Assembly (NCBI GenBank): GCA_034440615.1
Contig: JAOTOM010003140.1
Span: 62,001-126,000, forward strand
DNA from: Ashinkailepas kermadecensis
Taxonomy: Eukaryota; Arthropoda; Thecostraca; Neolepadidae
Length of the DNA: 64,000 nucleotides
Direction: 5' to 3'
The notes beneath the pieces are model-generated. The model was given only the letters and a program-made list of their open reading frames with translations, was not told where the DNA came from and ran no database searches. Positions 1 to 12,135 of the stretch are shown here, one piece after another. Numbering within the stretch: position 1 is the stretch's first letter; every line of letters starts with the position of its first letter. Position numbers and translations under genes: made by a program.

Positions 1-300
1 TATAGCATAATATAATACTAGTAGTATAATATATCCTGTATAGCTAGTATAATACTCAATTTATTCGCATAATCAAAAACATAGGGATCCAAGTCTCAAC
101 AATAACACAGGGACCAGCATCCCCCACACTCATCGATGTCTTTCTACCTTATTATCCAGCCCTATTCACTTGATTTTATGTGACAAATGTGACCTAAGTG
201 CCCTACCAATAATTTTCAGACTCCATCCATGCCTGCCTAAAGGGTACAGAGGTACAGTGCACACCAACTTAGCATAAATATCACCCCATCCACCACCCCT
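1..300. other. AT-rich sequence, nothing recognised
   Basis: The first 60 bases are made of TATA/ATAAT-like words. No coding potential, RNA gene or clear repeat is visible before the LINE remnant that begins near position 300. Confidence 0.5.
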
Positions 301-1275
301 TAGAACTCAAAAACAAGATTTTGCAACCTGAAGTAGTTGTCCACCCTATTTTTAAATACATTCAATGAGGGACCCCCCACATCAGCAGGCAGGCTATTCC
401 AGTGATCAACAATCCTTTGACTGAAGACCTGTTGTCACTTAGCTGTCCTACACCTTGGTTTGTCTAACGTGAATTGATGACCCCTATGTCATAGTCTAAA
501 TAGAAGGGCATCATTCAGATTGACCTGATCGAACCTTTTAATAATTGTATGCATTTCAATCATATCACCCCTTAATCTCCTATACTTGAGTACATATCTA
601 ATGCCATAAGTCTTTCCCCATATTCTAAGCTACCTAGTCCACTGATGAGTCACTGATGAGTCCACTGTCTTTGTGCTGTACTCTTTCTAGCATGTCTATA
701 TATATTGTTAAGTAGGGGCTAAGTAGTATATATATTATATATTGCCTGCACAGAATATTCTAAGTGGGGTCGTACATAGGCCAAGTACAGCATTTTCATC
801 ACTTCTTTGTGCCTATACCTCACAGTCCTACAAATGATTCCCTGCATTCTGATTGCCCTATTCCTAGCTGAGACACATTGTTTCTCTACTTTAAGATCAT
901 TGGAAACTAACACACCTAAACATCTTTCCTCTTCAATAACATCCAATCTCCTATCTCCCATTGTATATCTGAAAGTCTCACCTCCAGACCCAAGATGCAT
1001 AACCTTACATTTTTCATAGTTGAAAGACATCTGCCATTGATCAGTCCACTTTTTATGTCCTCCAAGTCTAGTTGAATATTACTAGATTGCTCACTACTGT
1101 CAGCCACTCCTACCAATTTGATGTCATCAGCAAATTTGAACACCGTATTCCTGAGCCCTACACCAATGTTATTCACAATGATGATAAAGAGAAGTGGCCC
1201 TAGAACAGAGCCCTGTGGCACTCCACTCAAAACATCCTTCCATTCAGATTTACATCCATTTGTTTCCTTCCCCAA
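300..1275 (-). pseudogene. CR1-like LINE reverse transcriptase remnant
   Basis: Read on the minus strand, 1275 to 300 encodes the later part of a non-LTR reverse transcriptase in several frames. The frame starting at 1275 has the palm motif SGVPQGSVLGPLLF and the catalytic block FADDIKLVG. A frame change near 1030 leads into NYEKCKVMHLG and a thumb region containing VRPHLEY. Further downstream (about 600-370) a third stretch reads RLRGDMIEMHTII and then WNSLPADVG, the usual C-terminal end of CR1/L2-type ORF2 proteins, with in-frame stops. The order of motifs is right but at least two frame changes and several stops make it non-functional. It lies next to copy A of the composite element; related fragments of the same reverse transcriptase are found inside copies B and C. 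Confidence 0.85.
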
Positions 1276-1317
1276 GGAACTAATGTCATTATCCTGAATT
1301 TATGAAAACCCCGTAAA

Positions 1318-4300
1318 TTGCTCATGTCAGGGCTCTCTTGGAGTTTTGTAAATGACGTCGTTGAGAAGGTATTGAAGCTGGGAAGCTCTAATCATGCAGG
1401 CTGTAATCACAGAAGACAAGTTTGTAGGAAGAAAATGCATTTAAAAACATCATTCCTCCTATTTTACATGGGGTATCGGTGTTTTTCTGTGTGCTTGTGA
1501 GGGGGAATTTGCCCCCTCAATTTCGGCTTTGTCCCATGGACGTATGCTTCCGAAAATTATAGGAGGACCAATGGCGTACCTATATTTGCGTCAAAGGGAG
1601 GGAGCAAACGTATTTGGAGGGGGTTCGACATACCCCACGAAATGCCCTCGGATTTCGACCACTATTTTGTGTAAGGGGACCTTTTGAAATAAAATAATTA
1701 GTGACCAACTTAATTGTCCTGTGGAGGAGCCTAATCTACCACTATTGTTTCTGATTCGTCGGATTTCAACCCTAACTCCCCCATCCTGTCCTAAGGTTTT
1801 CTTTTGGTATCCCTTGATAAACCACCTCACGCTGCTGAAATTACACCTACGCAATCACTTTAACATGTAAAATTTCCCAATTTCTGACATTCCAGTTTAT
1901 AGCGCCCGGTCGCCACGACGCCAACGTTCGTGCACGTGCACACTCATCTTGCGCATTCGGCGCATTCGCCACACTTCGTGCGATGCTACCGTTTCTGCTA
2001 GGCCTCCTACGTTTTGCTAATTGCTGCCAAATGATAGACTTGCGCCACATTTGACGTGATGGAATGCTTCGGATGTGCGTTCGCTGCGAAAATTCGATTA
2101 ATTTAGTTCCATCGTTAGTTCCCTTCTTCCCACATTGTATGGTGGTTCAAAATGCGGATACCCGCTGAGCTTTGATGAACATCATATCTTTGATTAAATA
2201 TGCTCCCAGATTGGCTACCGAACCGAGGCCCTGCCTCAGTGTTCTGTTTTTGGACCCGTTTCGTCTTTCTTCGTCTACGGATATGTCTTAGGGCTCCAAT
2301 CCATTTTTGCTAGGGGCCCAACACATCTTCGAAACCCCTGCTCGTTTTATGGTTTGTTGTTTTTTGTGCACCGATGATTTTTTTTTAGGTGTCGGGCGTT
2401 TTCAAAGATCCCAATGTGTTTATTTAATACCCGGTCTTTTTGTTCGCTTTGGGACCATGTTGCTTTTTGCGTCCCCAGCCTCTTTTTCAGACCCTTGTGC
2501 GGTCGCATGACACCTGTATGCCTTGAGAAATTCTGGTGTATTTCCTTTAGAGCTCCCGGCATGTTTATTTAGGGCTGCAACGCATGTTTTAAGACCCTGT
2601 CGCTTTTTTGCGGGACTCTGGAGGGCCAGTTACATTTTCGGCCCCGTTGCGCTCTTAGGGTTCCGCTGTGTTTATTTGGGGCTACTGACGCACATTTGTG
2701 GGCCCCCAGTACGATTTTAGTGCTTCGGTGCGATTTTTCTGGGTCCCAACGCGACTTATCGCGCTCAGGCTCGTGGTTCCAGGGACCCAACGCTAGTTTT
2801 CTGTGCTCAACGCGATTTTGTGGATCTCTTCTGAATTTTTGTTAAAGTCCGAATCCCGGCCTGATTTTTCGAGCCCCTGGCGCCATATTTTTGTATCTCA
2901 CCTCGATATTTCGAGCTCCGATATGTTTTTTTTTCAGGGCCGTACTCGATTTGTGAAGGCATCTGATGATATGTTCGGTGCTACAGAGCCATTTTCCTGA
3001 CACGGACATCTATTTTTTTTAATCCCTCCATACTTTGGAGGGCTCCGGCTTGATTTTTTTTCGGATACCGATGCGATTTTTGTGGTCACACTGTGCTTAT
3101 GTGGGGTCCTAGACGCTAATTTTTTGGAGCCCCGACGTGAATTTTTTATGCCCAGACCAAATTTGTCGGATTACCGATGGGAATTGTGGGTCCCGAGCGC
3201 GATATTTGGGGGACCGATTCGAATTTTCGGGGCGTGTTGTACTTAGCTGTTGCCCCAACGCGATCTTGTCCGTTCCTATTGCAGAATTTCGTACCTCGGA
3301 GCGAGTTTTCTGGGGCTCGTCGTATTTATTTGGAGCCCCTTGTGCGAATTCTGGTGGACCGACGCAAATTTTGGTGGCCCCAGCGCGACTTTTGAGGGCC
3401 AAGGCACGATATTTTTATCGGTGCTCAGACACGTTTTTTTGCGGTGCCCAACGGGTTTTTGGGGGAATTTGACCCGATTTTTGAGGCCGCAGAATGACAT
3501 TCCGGTTAATAATGGATTTTTTGGGGAAGCTGCAACTTTTGGGGCCCGACGCGATCTTTTGTGCCCCCAGTGTGATTTTGAAGGGCTGCGACGCGACTTT
3601 TTTAGTCCAATGTAATCTTTTGTATCCCGACGTCATTTGCTTGGATCCCTAGCGCTAGTTTTAGCAACCTCGACACTTTTTGGGGGTCCAATACGTTTTG
3701 GAGGCTTTTGGCGCCATTGTTGGGTTCCAGAGTAATTATCCATGTCAGGATTGTTTTTCGTTGCCCGGCGTCATTTGTGTCCCAATGAGACTATTGGGGA
3801 ACGGTACGACCTGGCGTGCCCCTATCGTGATTTTCATGGTCCGGGCGTGAATTTTTGGTACCCCAGGCTCAGCGTGATTTTCAGGGGCCGGCCGGATCTT
3901 TTTGGACCCATACCGTAATTTTCAAGTACTCCGGCACGACTCCTACCATTTCTTAGGGGCTTCTTCCTGCAAATCATAGGTCTTCTCTCGCGTCTTAGGG
4001 GTCTCGTCTCATTTCCTGGAGCCTCTTTACCGGTTTTGGACGTCTCCTCTTGTGTCCTACACTTCTCCATATTCAATGGCCCTCCTCTCCCGTCTTTGAT
4101 GGCCTCCTCCTACATCCTGGGGCCCCTTTAGCATTGCATGGGGCTTCCTCTCATGCTCCAGGGGCATTATCTGCCAAATTAGGGGCCTCCTGCCACGCCT
4201 CGTGGGCCTCCTTTGTCCAGGCAAAGCCTTGCCCGTCTTGAGGGATCTTCAATTTTGGAAACCTCACCTTCTTCCATACCTGCTACCAACTCCCATCTTA

Positions 4301-5662
4301 AGGGCCTCCTCTCATTTCCTGGGATCTCCTTCCGGTCTTCAGGGCCTCATTCGGCCCTGGGGACCGCCTACTTCGTCTTCAGGGACTTCTCTCGAGTCCG
4401 GCAGGGGCCTCCTTTTCTCTTCTAGAGGCCTTCTTTTTCAAATTAGGCGCCTCCTCTCACGTCTTGTGGGCCTCCTGCTCTGTGTTTTGATTCGGTCCTT
4501 GCCCATTTTAAGGGTGGCCTCTTATCTCCTGGTGGACTCCTCTTCTCTCCCAGGTGCCTCATCTTCCAAATTACAAGCACCCTGTCCTATTTCAGTTGCC
4601 TTGTCATCTCCGGGAATCTTCTTACCTTTCTTGGAGCCTTCTTTCTCGCCTGGGAGCCATCCTTCTTATCTAATGGTCTTTCTCTCCTGTTTTAGGGGCC
4701 TCTTTGTTCATCATGGGGTCTCATTTCCAATCCTGTGTCGTCCTCTTCCGAATTAGGTGCCTCCTGCCACGTTTCTGGGTCATCCTTTTCAATCTTGGTG
4801 GAACCTTACCCATTTTGGGGCCTGCTTTCGCGTCTCCGAAACCCCATTTAATATCTACTGGCTTTCTCTTCCGCCTTAGGGCCTCCTCTCATTTTCTGGG
4901 GCCTCCCTTTCCGTATTGGAGCCTCCTGTGCAATCCTGGGGGCCTCCTTTGCAATCATGGGGCTTCCGTGCCAATTATTGGCACTCTTGATTTCTGGGGC
5001 CTCCTATCCTCTCATAAATTACTCCTTTTTCAAATTAGGGGCCTTCTCTCACGTCTTGGAGGCCTCATGGCCTGTGTTTGGAGCCTCATTATCCTCTTAG
5101 CAGGGCGCTTTTGCGTCATAGTCCAAAATCTTCACTCCAATGTCCTCCTCTTCCAAAATATGGGCCTCATCTGGCTGGTCTCAGTGGCCTTCTCTCATTC
5201 CTGCGGAGACCATCTTACCAATCTTGGGGCTCCCTCTTGCGTCCGGATAAATATATCCTATCATTCCTTATTTCCTCTTCCATCTTGGGGGCCTCGTTTT
5301 CGAAATTAAGAATATCCTGCCATCCATCGGAAGCCTTCTTGTCTAACCTAGGTGGCTTCTTGCCCGTCTCGGTGGCATCCTTTTCGTCCTGGGGCCTCCC
5401 AGGACGGGAGATCCTCCAAATATCTGTCCTACGTATCTTATGGGGATCTGATTAGATTACCCGGGGGCATCGTTGCCAGTCTTGGGGCCTCCTTGACAGC
5501 ATGATCTTATGTCTCGTAGGCCTTCTTGCTCACCTTTTTTCCTATGCATTTCCGGATAGGGGCCTCCTGAAATTTCGGGGAGGGGGGGCAGTCTCACAGC
5601 AGGGGGGGCTGCCCCTCCCCCACCCCACACACACACACCACCCCCAGGTGGCGGCGCCCCTG
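1318..5662 (-). mobile_element. Composite hAT-ended minisatellite element, copy A (truncated)
   Basis: This stretch is the inverted-orientation counterpart of copies B and C. Its high-coordinate end (5647-5662) reads GGTGGCGGCGCCCCTG, the same terminal motif as in B and C. Reading down from there it has a block dominated by GGGCCTCCT words (4000-5600), a block of degenerate units built around GGCCCCGACGCGATTTTT (2500-3900), and a non-repetitive core (1570-2300) shared with B (34900-35500) and C (54850-55460). Only about 3 of the 21-bp units seen in B and C are present (4918-4980). The far outer end, which B and C have, is missing: homology stops near 1340, beside the CR1 remnant. An internal hAT-like end (CAATGGCGTACC) is at 1569-1580. 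No protein-coding gene is recognisable. Confidence 0.75.
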
Positions 5663-6116
5663 CCAAGGGGTGCCACTGCAAAAGTACCTGGAGGGTGCCT
5701 CTGGCAGATAAATTTGACTCACCAAGTTGCACTTGGCCTTCCCAGAGGGACACATTTTCCTCTTAGAGGGGCATTTCTGGGTGAAAAAAAAACTTCAGGG
5801 GTGGGGAGCACTCAGCATTCCAGAGGGGTGCCTTCTCCTCTCAGAGGGTCCTTTGCCTGATAATCTGAGGAGTGTACACTCAGGCCTTCCTGGATGGGCA
5901 CCACCTTCCATGGAGAGGGGGGGGCACGTGCCCCCTTTGTATCTGCTCAGAAAGCGATATTGCATGCAAGTTACATTTTCTTTAAAAAAAAACAATACAC
6001 TAATTGCTTTTTTAAGATGAACAGAAGATGGAGTCCATGCTCTCTCCGTGTTCAATGATGCTGTATAGCTGATGCAGTTGATGTACCCCTAAGCTCAAAT
6101 AACCAACCAACCAACC
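5663..6116. repeat. Degenerate short repeats and a CCAA-rich SINE/LINE-like tail
   Basis: From 5663 to 5920 the sequence repeats words such as CCAGAGGGRCAC and CCTCTYAGAGGG at irregular spacing, resembling a decayed minisatellite. A similar texture appears at 19440-19740. At 6083-6116 there is a CTAAGCTCAAATAACC segment followed by repeated CCAA units, like the 3' tails of the tRNA-SINE copies at 10250 and 15210. No gene is visible. Confidence 0.4.
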
Positions 6117-6916
6117 TCTCCATATTCAATTACCCAAATTTTCCTCTCCACATCCAGGATTGCACAGCACAAATCCAACCTTACTACATGATCATGCCAT
6201 TTCCAGTAATGTTCAGCAGTGTTCTGTGTGATAGGAATCATTGGGAGGTTATCGCAAATTGCTATACATAGGAATTATTGGAAGGTTATTGCAAACTGCT
6301 ATAAGAATATCACTGATGTTCCATATTTTATTAGTGATCACTGTGTGCTACAAGAAATGGTAGTTGTGATAAATATGAAGCAACATATTCACCATCACCT
6401 GTTATAGATTCTTATGTGGCTCTCTCACCTAGTTGGCTCCTCAAGTTCTCAAATTTCACCTCACCCAAAGATGTGCTCCGGGTTCCAGGGCTGATCGAGG
6501 GAGGGAGGGGGGGGCATTATCTGCAGGTGTCCCAGTCCATTAGTGATTGTAGATTTTTTGTATTCATTAGTGATTGGATAAAAATAGGGTATCAGATTGA
6601 CATGGGAAGGAACAGGAACTGGAGAGTGTACCTTCAGCAGAATGTATATACTTAGAGTAGCCACTACATCTGCTCATGAATAGTTGTCACACAAAATTTC
6701 TGATGAGTTCAGCAAAGTGAAACACAAAGAAGTAAAGCTACTCTTCCAAGTTTGATTGATATGCTACCATGGTTAATCTATGCGTTATATTCATACAACA
6801 ATGTGCCAAGATTCAAGCGCAGTGTGGCTTTAAATGCAGCCAGGTATATTAGGGTTATCAGGTGAAATCCATGTGGTACAGCATCTGAGGATAAACTATA
6901 TTTTCCTACAATCTAC
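6117..6916. other. No gene recognised
   Basis: Intergenic sequence. Two short direct repeats containing GGAATCATTGGGAGGTTATYGCAAAYTGCTAT-like words lie at 6233-6304. No conserved coding frame or RNA gene was seen. Confidence 0.4.
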
Positions 6917-7400
6917 TCATGCACATTTGTAAACCAATTTCAGTGAATGTCCACATTTGTGTGCCAATGGTGCCAGCACAAACATGTCAGTGATCTGGAT
7001 GGCAGAATGGTCCTGGAAAATGTTCAAACATGGGATAATGTGTGCTCCAATCAGTCTACCTTTAACAGTGTACAATTGTAGGTTTTTAGATCTAGCTCCA
7101 TGATCCAGGCAATCCATCCCATGTTCCACTTCCATGTCCACCTTTTCTGTACTGACTCTAGTCTTATATCACCTATGTATCCCATGTTCCAAATGCATGA
7201 GGAAAACTCCAAGACATGTCTGACATGAGTGATGTACAGGATTTTAATAAACTCATGAAAACCACATTAAGTGGACCTTAGTAATTTGCTGACCAGACTT
7301 CCAGCTTTTTGTACAATACCAGCGACGTGTTGATTGAAGCGCAAGTTTGTATCTACCATGATGCCGAAATCTGCATTTTCACTTGAGTAAGTCACTTTCA
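6917..7400 (-). pseudogene. LINE reverse transcriptase C-terminal remnant
   Basis: The minus strand from about 7390 down encodes DFGIMVDTNLRFNQHV, then VQKAGSLVSKLLRST, a stop, then HEFIKILYITHVRHVLEF and LESVQKRWT, and finally VKGRLIGAHIIPCLNIF near 7000. This is the order found at the C-terminal end of CR1/L2-like ORF2 proteins: a DLGV block, a KAG...LLRS block, an IRP.LEY block and an ES.QRR block. One in-frame stop and a frame change are present and no endonuclease or palm domain accompanies it, so it is a decayed 3' fragment. It is a different element from the remnant at 300-1275, since the shared blocks differ at many residues. Confidence 0.8.
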
Positions 7401-7639
7401 TTTCCCTCCAACATATCACATTTTGTAATCAGATGAAGATCATCTCTGAAATTCCCAGAGCTTCATCAGTAGCTGAACATCACTTGCCTTTGAAAAATTA
7501 AAGAAAATTACATCCACCACATGGCCCTCATCTAGCCAGATGAGTGCCAAGTTTCATTTTGTTTGTTTTTCTCTGATATTATTTTCTGTGTATATGCTAA
7601 TCCAGACAGGCCCCGGTGTCTCTTAGTAGTCTGATAACG

Positions 7640-7755
7640 TTTTGACTTGATGAGTGCTTGCATTATAAACAATACTTCCAATATACCAAATGGTTCTCAT
7701 GTATCTAAATCGTGACATTTTCCTATGGCAACCATAATGGTGTAATAGGTACCTA
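7640..7755. repeat. Direct repeat, left copy (partner at 12020-12135)
   Basis: The segment around CCAAATGGTTCTCATGTATC, continuing through a GTGTAATAG word, is matched in the same orientation at 12020-12135. By eye about three quarters of bases agree over roughly 75-110 bp. The pair brackets the transposase-like remnant at 9213-11575 and may be part of the same element, but it is too diverged to call LTRs. Confidence 0.4.
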
Positions 7756-7840
7756 GTTCGTATTCTTTCCAAATTTTGCTGCACATCAAAAGTCAGTGCC
7801 ATCCCAGGACAAGATGTCGGGGTCTCCTACTCATGTACTC

Positions 7841-7870
7841 GCAGTTTTTCCACTGCCGTGGAAAAACTGC
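7841..7870. other. Perfect 13-bp hairpin plus a third arm
   Basis: GCAGTTTTTCCAC is followed after 4 bases by its exact reverse complement. A third copy of the right arm (CATGGAAAAACTGC) lies about 25 bases further on. The role is unknown. Confidence 0.7.
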
Positions 7871-9212
7871 ACTCCACTACCATGGAAAAACTGCGGCGCG
7901 CAACGTCGCAAAATTTGCAGAACCTTTTCCTTGACCATGTTTGCATCTGGCATGAACATTAAACCTCAGCTCATGAAAGGTTCTTATCCTAGCTCACGCC
8001 AAAGAGAATCACCCCAAAAAATGTTTGAGGATCTATAGATCATACATATGCAGAGATATTAAGATGGAACTTGCTACGTGAGTGAAATTTGGCTCTGTCT
8101 TCAAAACGTATATCTCTGACTTTTGCTTGTGGTCAGGTCAGTGACCTGAGGTCTTGGCCGTTTTTCACCCATTGTGGGCCAGTTTTCTCATTTGTGTAAT
8201 ATGCATGCTCTTCTAACATCATTTTCATCTTCGTATGTGTCCAGAAGCATGAGGTGAAGTTCCTTCTTTGATTTGTTTTAACTTGTCAAGTGTCCTGAGG
8301 TCAGTTTATGATTAAGTGTGCAAAGTAGGCTAAGCCTATTTAGACACTACTGTCTTTATGGTTCATTTCAAGTTTTCATGCCCTAATAGTGTCAAAGTTG
8401 CATTGTGCTAACTAAATTGCCTAATTTTTAGATATAAAATGTTTTTGAAGCAATTTTTCTCTTTAAAACCGCCATTTTGAGTTTCAGAATTATCTAAAAA
8501 TAACAATAATACTATTTTCGGACCTTATTCGTCAAGGCCTTTCCGATGGTACATCGTTGGTTTTCGCGCAATGCTTAGTTTTGAAGTTTGGATCTTCAAG
8601 GACCCTCGCCCTCCATAATGGGGCATGAGGATCTGACCAGAGTTGCAGGAAGAGTTAAACCATTTTAATATGTTCCATAGAAGAGTTCAAAGGTCGGTGC
8701 GCGAAATTGAAAACCCAACATTGCTATTTGATGCAGAATTTTAATATTTAAAAGGTTTATACAGAAAATGACCAGTGTGACAAATTGACACTGTTTTGAA
8801 TGCAATAGCAAAACCTATACATTTAATGTATAGGTTGCTTAAGTTGTTCGGTGGTCACTCCTTGGCTGGTCAGCTGAAGTCATTGCCATTGTAATCGAAG
8901 GGTAATGCAGTATTATTTTGTTGATGGTGATTTATAACAGTTATGTCATAGCTGGTTGTGATGACCACACCTTATATTAGATGACATGTGCTTGGGAAGC
9001 TGGCAGCAAGCACACAATACCATATATTTCATGAACGTTTAGCACTGTCACATAACCCTGGTGTCAGCTGACTGAGACATTTGACATTTCCCTTTACTCA
9101 AATTATCTCATGCACTGCACATTGTGTTTGTTCTCTATTGTTGTGTATATTTGTAGGTATATTGTATGTGGTTTTTGCAGGGAACTAATCATCCATTCGT
9201 GTCATTTCAAAT
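7871..9212. other. No gene recognised
   Basis: A+T-rich unique-looking sequence. No conserved coding frame, RNA gene or strong repeat was seen. Confidence 0.4.
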
Positions 9213-11575
9213 ATGATGACCTGGGCGTCCCGAAAACATATCTATGTGTGGTTGACTGGCTTCCCATCTGGTGAACTAAGTGGAAATCTGGTCCCATCTT
9301 GGGTAGAGGTTCTCCAGCTGTACTTCAAGCTGCACCGAAACAAGAAGTTGAAAGTAAGGAGTGCAGCAACTCAAGTTGTTAGTGATGGAATGGGCATCTG
9401 GTAGAAGGCGCGAATTCCAACTGCAGAAAGGCGGAATGTCATGCGAAGTTGGAAAGTAATGGGAGCAGTACCGGTCAATACTGAAGACGAAGACTCGACG
9501 ATCTGTACCTGGGATAAGGAAAGAAGATAGTTTCAAGCGAGCCCCAGTGACTTGTTTGACACTGCCCATGTCGGGGAACATCAGCTGATTAAGATTCCAG
9601 AGGGCCGCGAATTCCTCTAGGCACAGCGGGATCCGGGGAGGCGGGGTTTCATAGTCGGTGTTCACAAAGTGCTAGCGGGGGAGGAGCGGGTCCCTGAACA
9701 CCGTCAGTCGGTGACCGAAATATTGGGGAAGGACAAGGAGGAACAAGCAGCGCGAGAGGAGACCATTGAATTGACGTCCTCTTCAGACAGCAGTGATTAA
9801 GCCAATGTTCCGCGGTGGTTTGAGAGCGGTGCCACTCCGTCCGCCCCAAAGAGGTTGTGTCGTGCAAGGAACATTGCTACACCGGACCTGACTGCAGCAC
9901 TGGACCGCACCAAACTCAGTGACCGAATGACAGTGCATGTACTGTTGGCAACAGCTTCTGCTCTAGATCATGACCCTCCAGAGTTGCCCATCAACCAGTC
10001 GTCACCTAGGCGAACTCAAAGACAGGCAATTGCGGAGGAGATCTTGGAATCCTACGCTAGCGACAGAAACCTGATCGTTCACTGAAATGGGAAGATCCTT
10101 CCAGGGGGACGAGTGGTCTAGGGGTAAGATGCTCGTCTCGCAATCGAAAGATTGTGGGTTCGAGTCTCACCTGTCGCTACTCTTCGCCCGCGACCAATCG
10201 GCGTGAGAGATTGGCGACGCTATATGACTCAACGGTCGACGTGTCGTAAAACCAATAACCAAGATCTTTCCAGGTGATTGGAAGGAAAAAGTTGGCCATG
10301 TTACTGTCATGGTCACTGAAAACTGCAAAGCTTCTTGGTGTACCAAAGACTCCAGTGGGGAGTAGACATGCAACAGCTACTGCTGTTATGCAGTGCCTCG
10401 AAGAGTGTGAGTTACCAGACAAAATGGTTGGCATGAGCTTTGATACGTTTTATTCAGTAACACCAGATCAGCATTCCATGCATGTACTCTACTGCAGCAA
10501 CAGCTGGGACGTCCGCTGTTTTACTTTGTATGTCAGCATTACATTCTGAACTGGTAGCGGAAGCGGCATTCACAACGTCTTCTGGTCCTGACGTAGTCAT
10601 CTTCAAACGTTTCCAGTCAAGTTGGAAGTTTTTCGAGCAAGGCAAGTTTGGTCCAATGATGCCTGGTAACCTGGATTCCATGCTTAGCGATTCGTTTTTT
10701 TTTAGATGCATGGAACATGGAACAGGCCATTCTTCGTGCGGAAGCTAGAATCTGCTCAACCTCGCGATGACTACGGCGAATTTCTTGAGTTGGTCATTAT
10801 TCTTTTTGGCGAGCGTCCTCCGATAATATTCTAGTTCCTCCTGCCAGGTGCCCTTCGTCGTGCAAGGTGGATGGCACGCATGGTCTGTGGGATCAATATC
10901 TACTTGTTCCGAGCTCAGTTTCAAATGACTGCTGCGAAACTCACCGGCCTGAAGCGTTACAGCATTCATTGGACCATTGTACATTAAAGCCTGGTTCGGT
11001 GCTCCGTATGCCATCCCTGCTCCAGCCGGAGTCCTGATATTCTTAAAAGGACTGCTCTCCTATCCTGATTCTGCTATTGCCAAGGTTACCGGAAAGAAAT
11101 GTACCAATCACCTATGATACCTGAGTGAAGAGTTGGCCGGCCCCACTCTTTTCGGTGGAACAGTTGCCCTCGATGTTAAGCCTAAGATAGCGGTCGCTCT
11201 TAAGGAGGAATGCCAAGACAATCGTTACCTACGGGCGCTGGTGGACTCCGCAGCAAAGGAAGCCATTATCGCCAAGACTGTCACGGATTTTGTCACATCT
11301 GCCTCGAGACAGATTTTTGAGACATTGAACATCAATATGGACTTAGTAGACAATGACCCTACCGAGTTTGAGGATGACCCCTCCTTCCAGTAATCACAGC
11401 GAGTCCTGGGCGCGATTGCCGCCGTCAATGCCTTCACCGAGCGTGGAGCAGATTGTAGTCGAGGACTACAATCAAGTCATGATGAAGGACGAGCAGCAAC
11501 GCCAATATCTGCTGCAAATTGTTGAGTGGCATCGCAGTCAGTTCCCCGGCGCGAAGAAGAAGAAGATGGGACTCT
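9213..11575 (+). pseudogene. Decayed transposase-like gene of an orphan family, split by a SINE
   Basis: Successive plus-strand frames carry pieces of one long protein. The best stretches are 9800-10083 (an Arg/Pro-rich segment, then TPDLTAALDRTKLSDRMTVH and a segment ending before NGKILP), 10274-10450 (KLLGVPKTPVGS, then DKMVGMSFDT), 10500-10740 (ELVAEAAFTTSSGPD followed by FKRFQSSWKF), 11133-11393 and 11440-11575 (EQIVVEDYNQVMM, then QYLLQIVEWHRSQFPGAK). The MSFDT block resembles the first catalytic Asp region of RNase H-fold transposases. I recall long uncharacterised invertebrate proteins with this block order but cannot name the family with certainty. The reading frame has many stops and shifts and is interrupted at 10106-10260 by a SINE, so the gene is dead. 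No terminal inverted repeats were found. Confidence 0.6.
10092..10274 (+). mobile_element. tRNA-derived SINE with 14-bp target site duplication
   Basis: The element (10106-10260, 155 bp) begins with a tRNA-like head: an A-box TGGTCTAGGGG at 10114-10124 and a B-box GGTTCGAGTCT at 10157-10167, 43 bp apart as in a tRNA. D-stem and T-stem pair, but the anticodon and acceptor stems do not, so it is not a functional tRNA gene. A body of about 80 bp and a tail ending CCAATAACC follow. It is flanked by AAGATCCTTCCAGG (10092-10105) and AAGATCTTTCCAGG (10261-10274), a target duplication with one mismatch. The insertion separates the NGKILP block of the transposase-like remnant from its downstream part. 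A second, 5'-truncated copy lies at 15112-15227. Confidence 0.9.
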
Positions 11576-12019
11576 ACACGGCTTCTCCCAGAATTGATAA
11601 TTCACTGTACTCGCTAAAAATGAAGATCATGGTCTTTTTATCTGTGGATTACCGATCAATTGTCGATCTTTTATTTATTGTTTCATTTTTATTTTTACTG
11701 AAATTGACTGACTCTTCCTATATTTTCCGTTTCCGTGTTGAACATCGCACTATTACTATTCGTGGGCGCGGAGACTCGAATACCGTAATATTCACCCCAC
11801 AGGTGACAGTGGTGAATAAGGCCATATGGGAATCATATTTGACACCAATTATTTTCTGACCAATATGAACCATTTTATGAAGAAGCACTTGAGACAATTT
11901 CATTTTTAGTTTAGGTGTACTGAGGACAACCCTAATGTACAGGCCAAGTATGTGGTTTAAGTGTCACAGCTTTCAGGGTGTGGTATGTGGAATTAAGTCT
12001 TAATGACGTAGTCCTCCGA
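11576..12019. other. No gene recognised
   Basis: The 3' flank of the transposase-like remnant. No further homology to it or inverted repeat was seen. Confidence 0.35.
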
Positions 12020-12135
12020 TACTTTCTGGTAATGTGCAGTTAAAAACAAACAGTCCCTCAATACATCCAATGGTTTTCATATGTCTAAATCATGACCTCT
12101 TCCTAAGGTGGCTACTGTGATGTAATAGTTTCCTT
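12020..12135. repeat. Direct repeat, right copy (partner at 7640-7755)
   Basis: This is the same-orientation match to 7640-7755, centred on CCAATGGTTTTCATATGTC. It lies about 450 bp beyond the last coding block of the transposase-like remnant. Confidence 0.4.

Noticed and set aside
4202..5455. Leu/Ser-rich frames of 184, 201 and 125 residues in copy A
   Set aside because: Translations of the GGGCCTCCT minisatellite block; not matched by a consistent frame in copies B and C.
10106..10180. Functional tRNA gene
   Set aside because: A- and B-boxes are present but acceptor and anticodon stems do not pair, and the unit has a SINE body, tail and target duplication.
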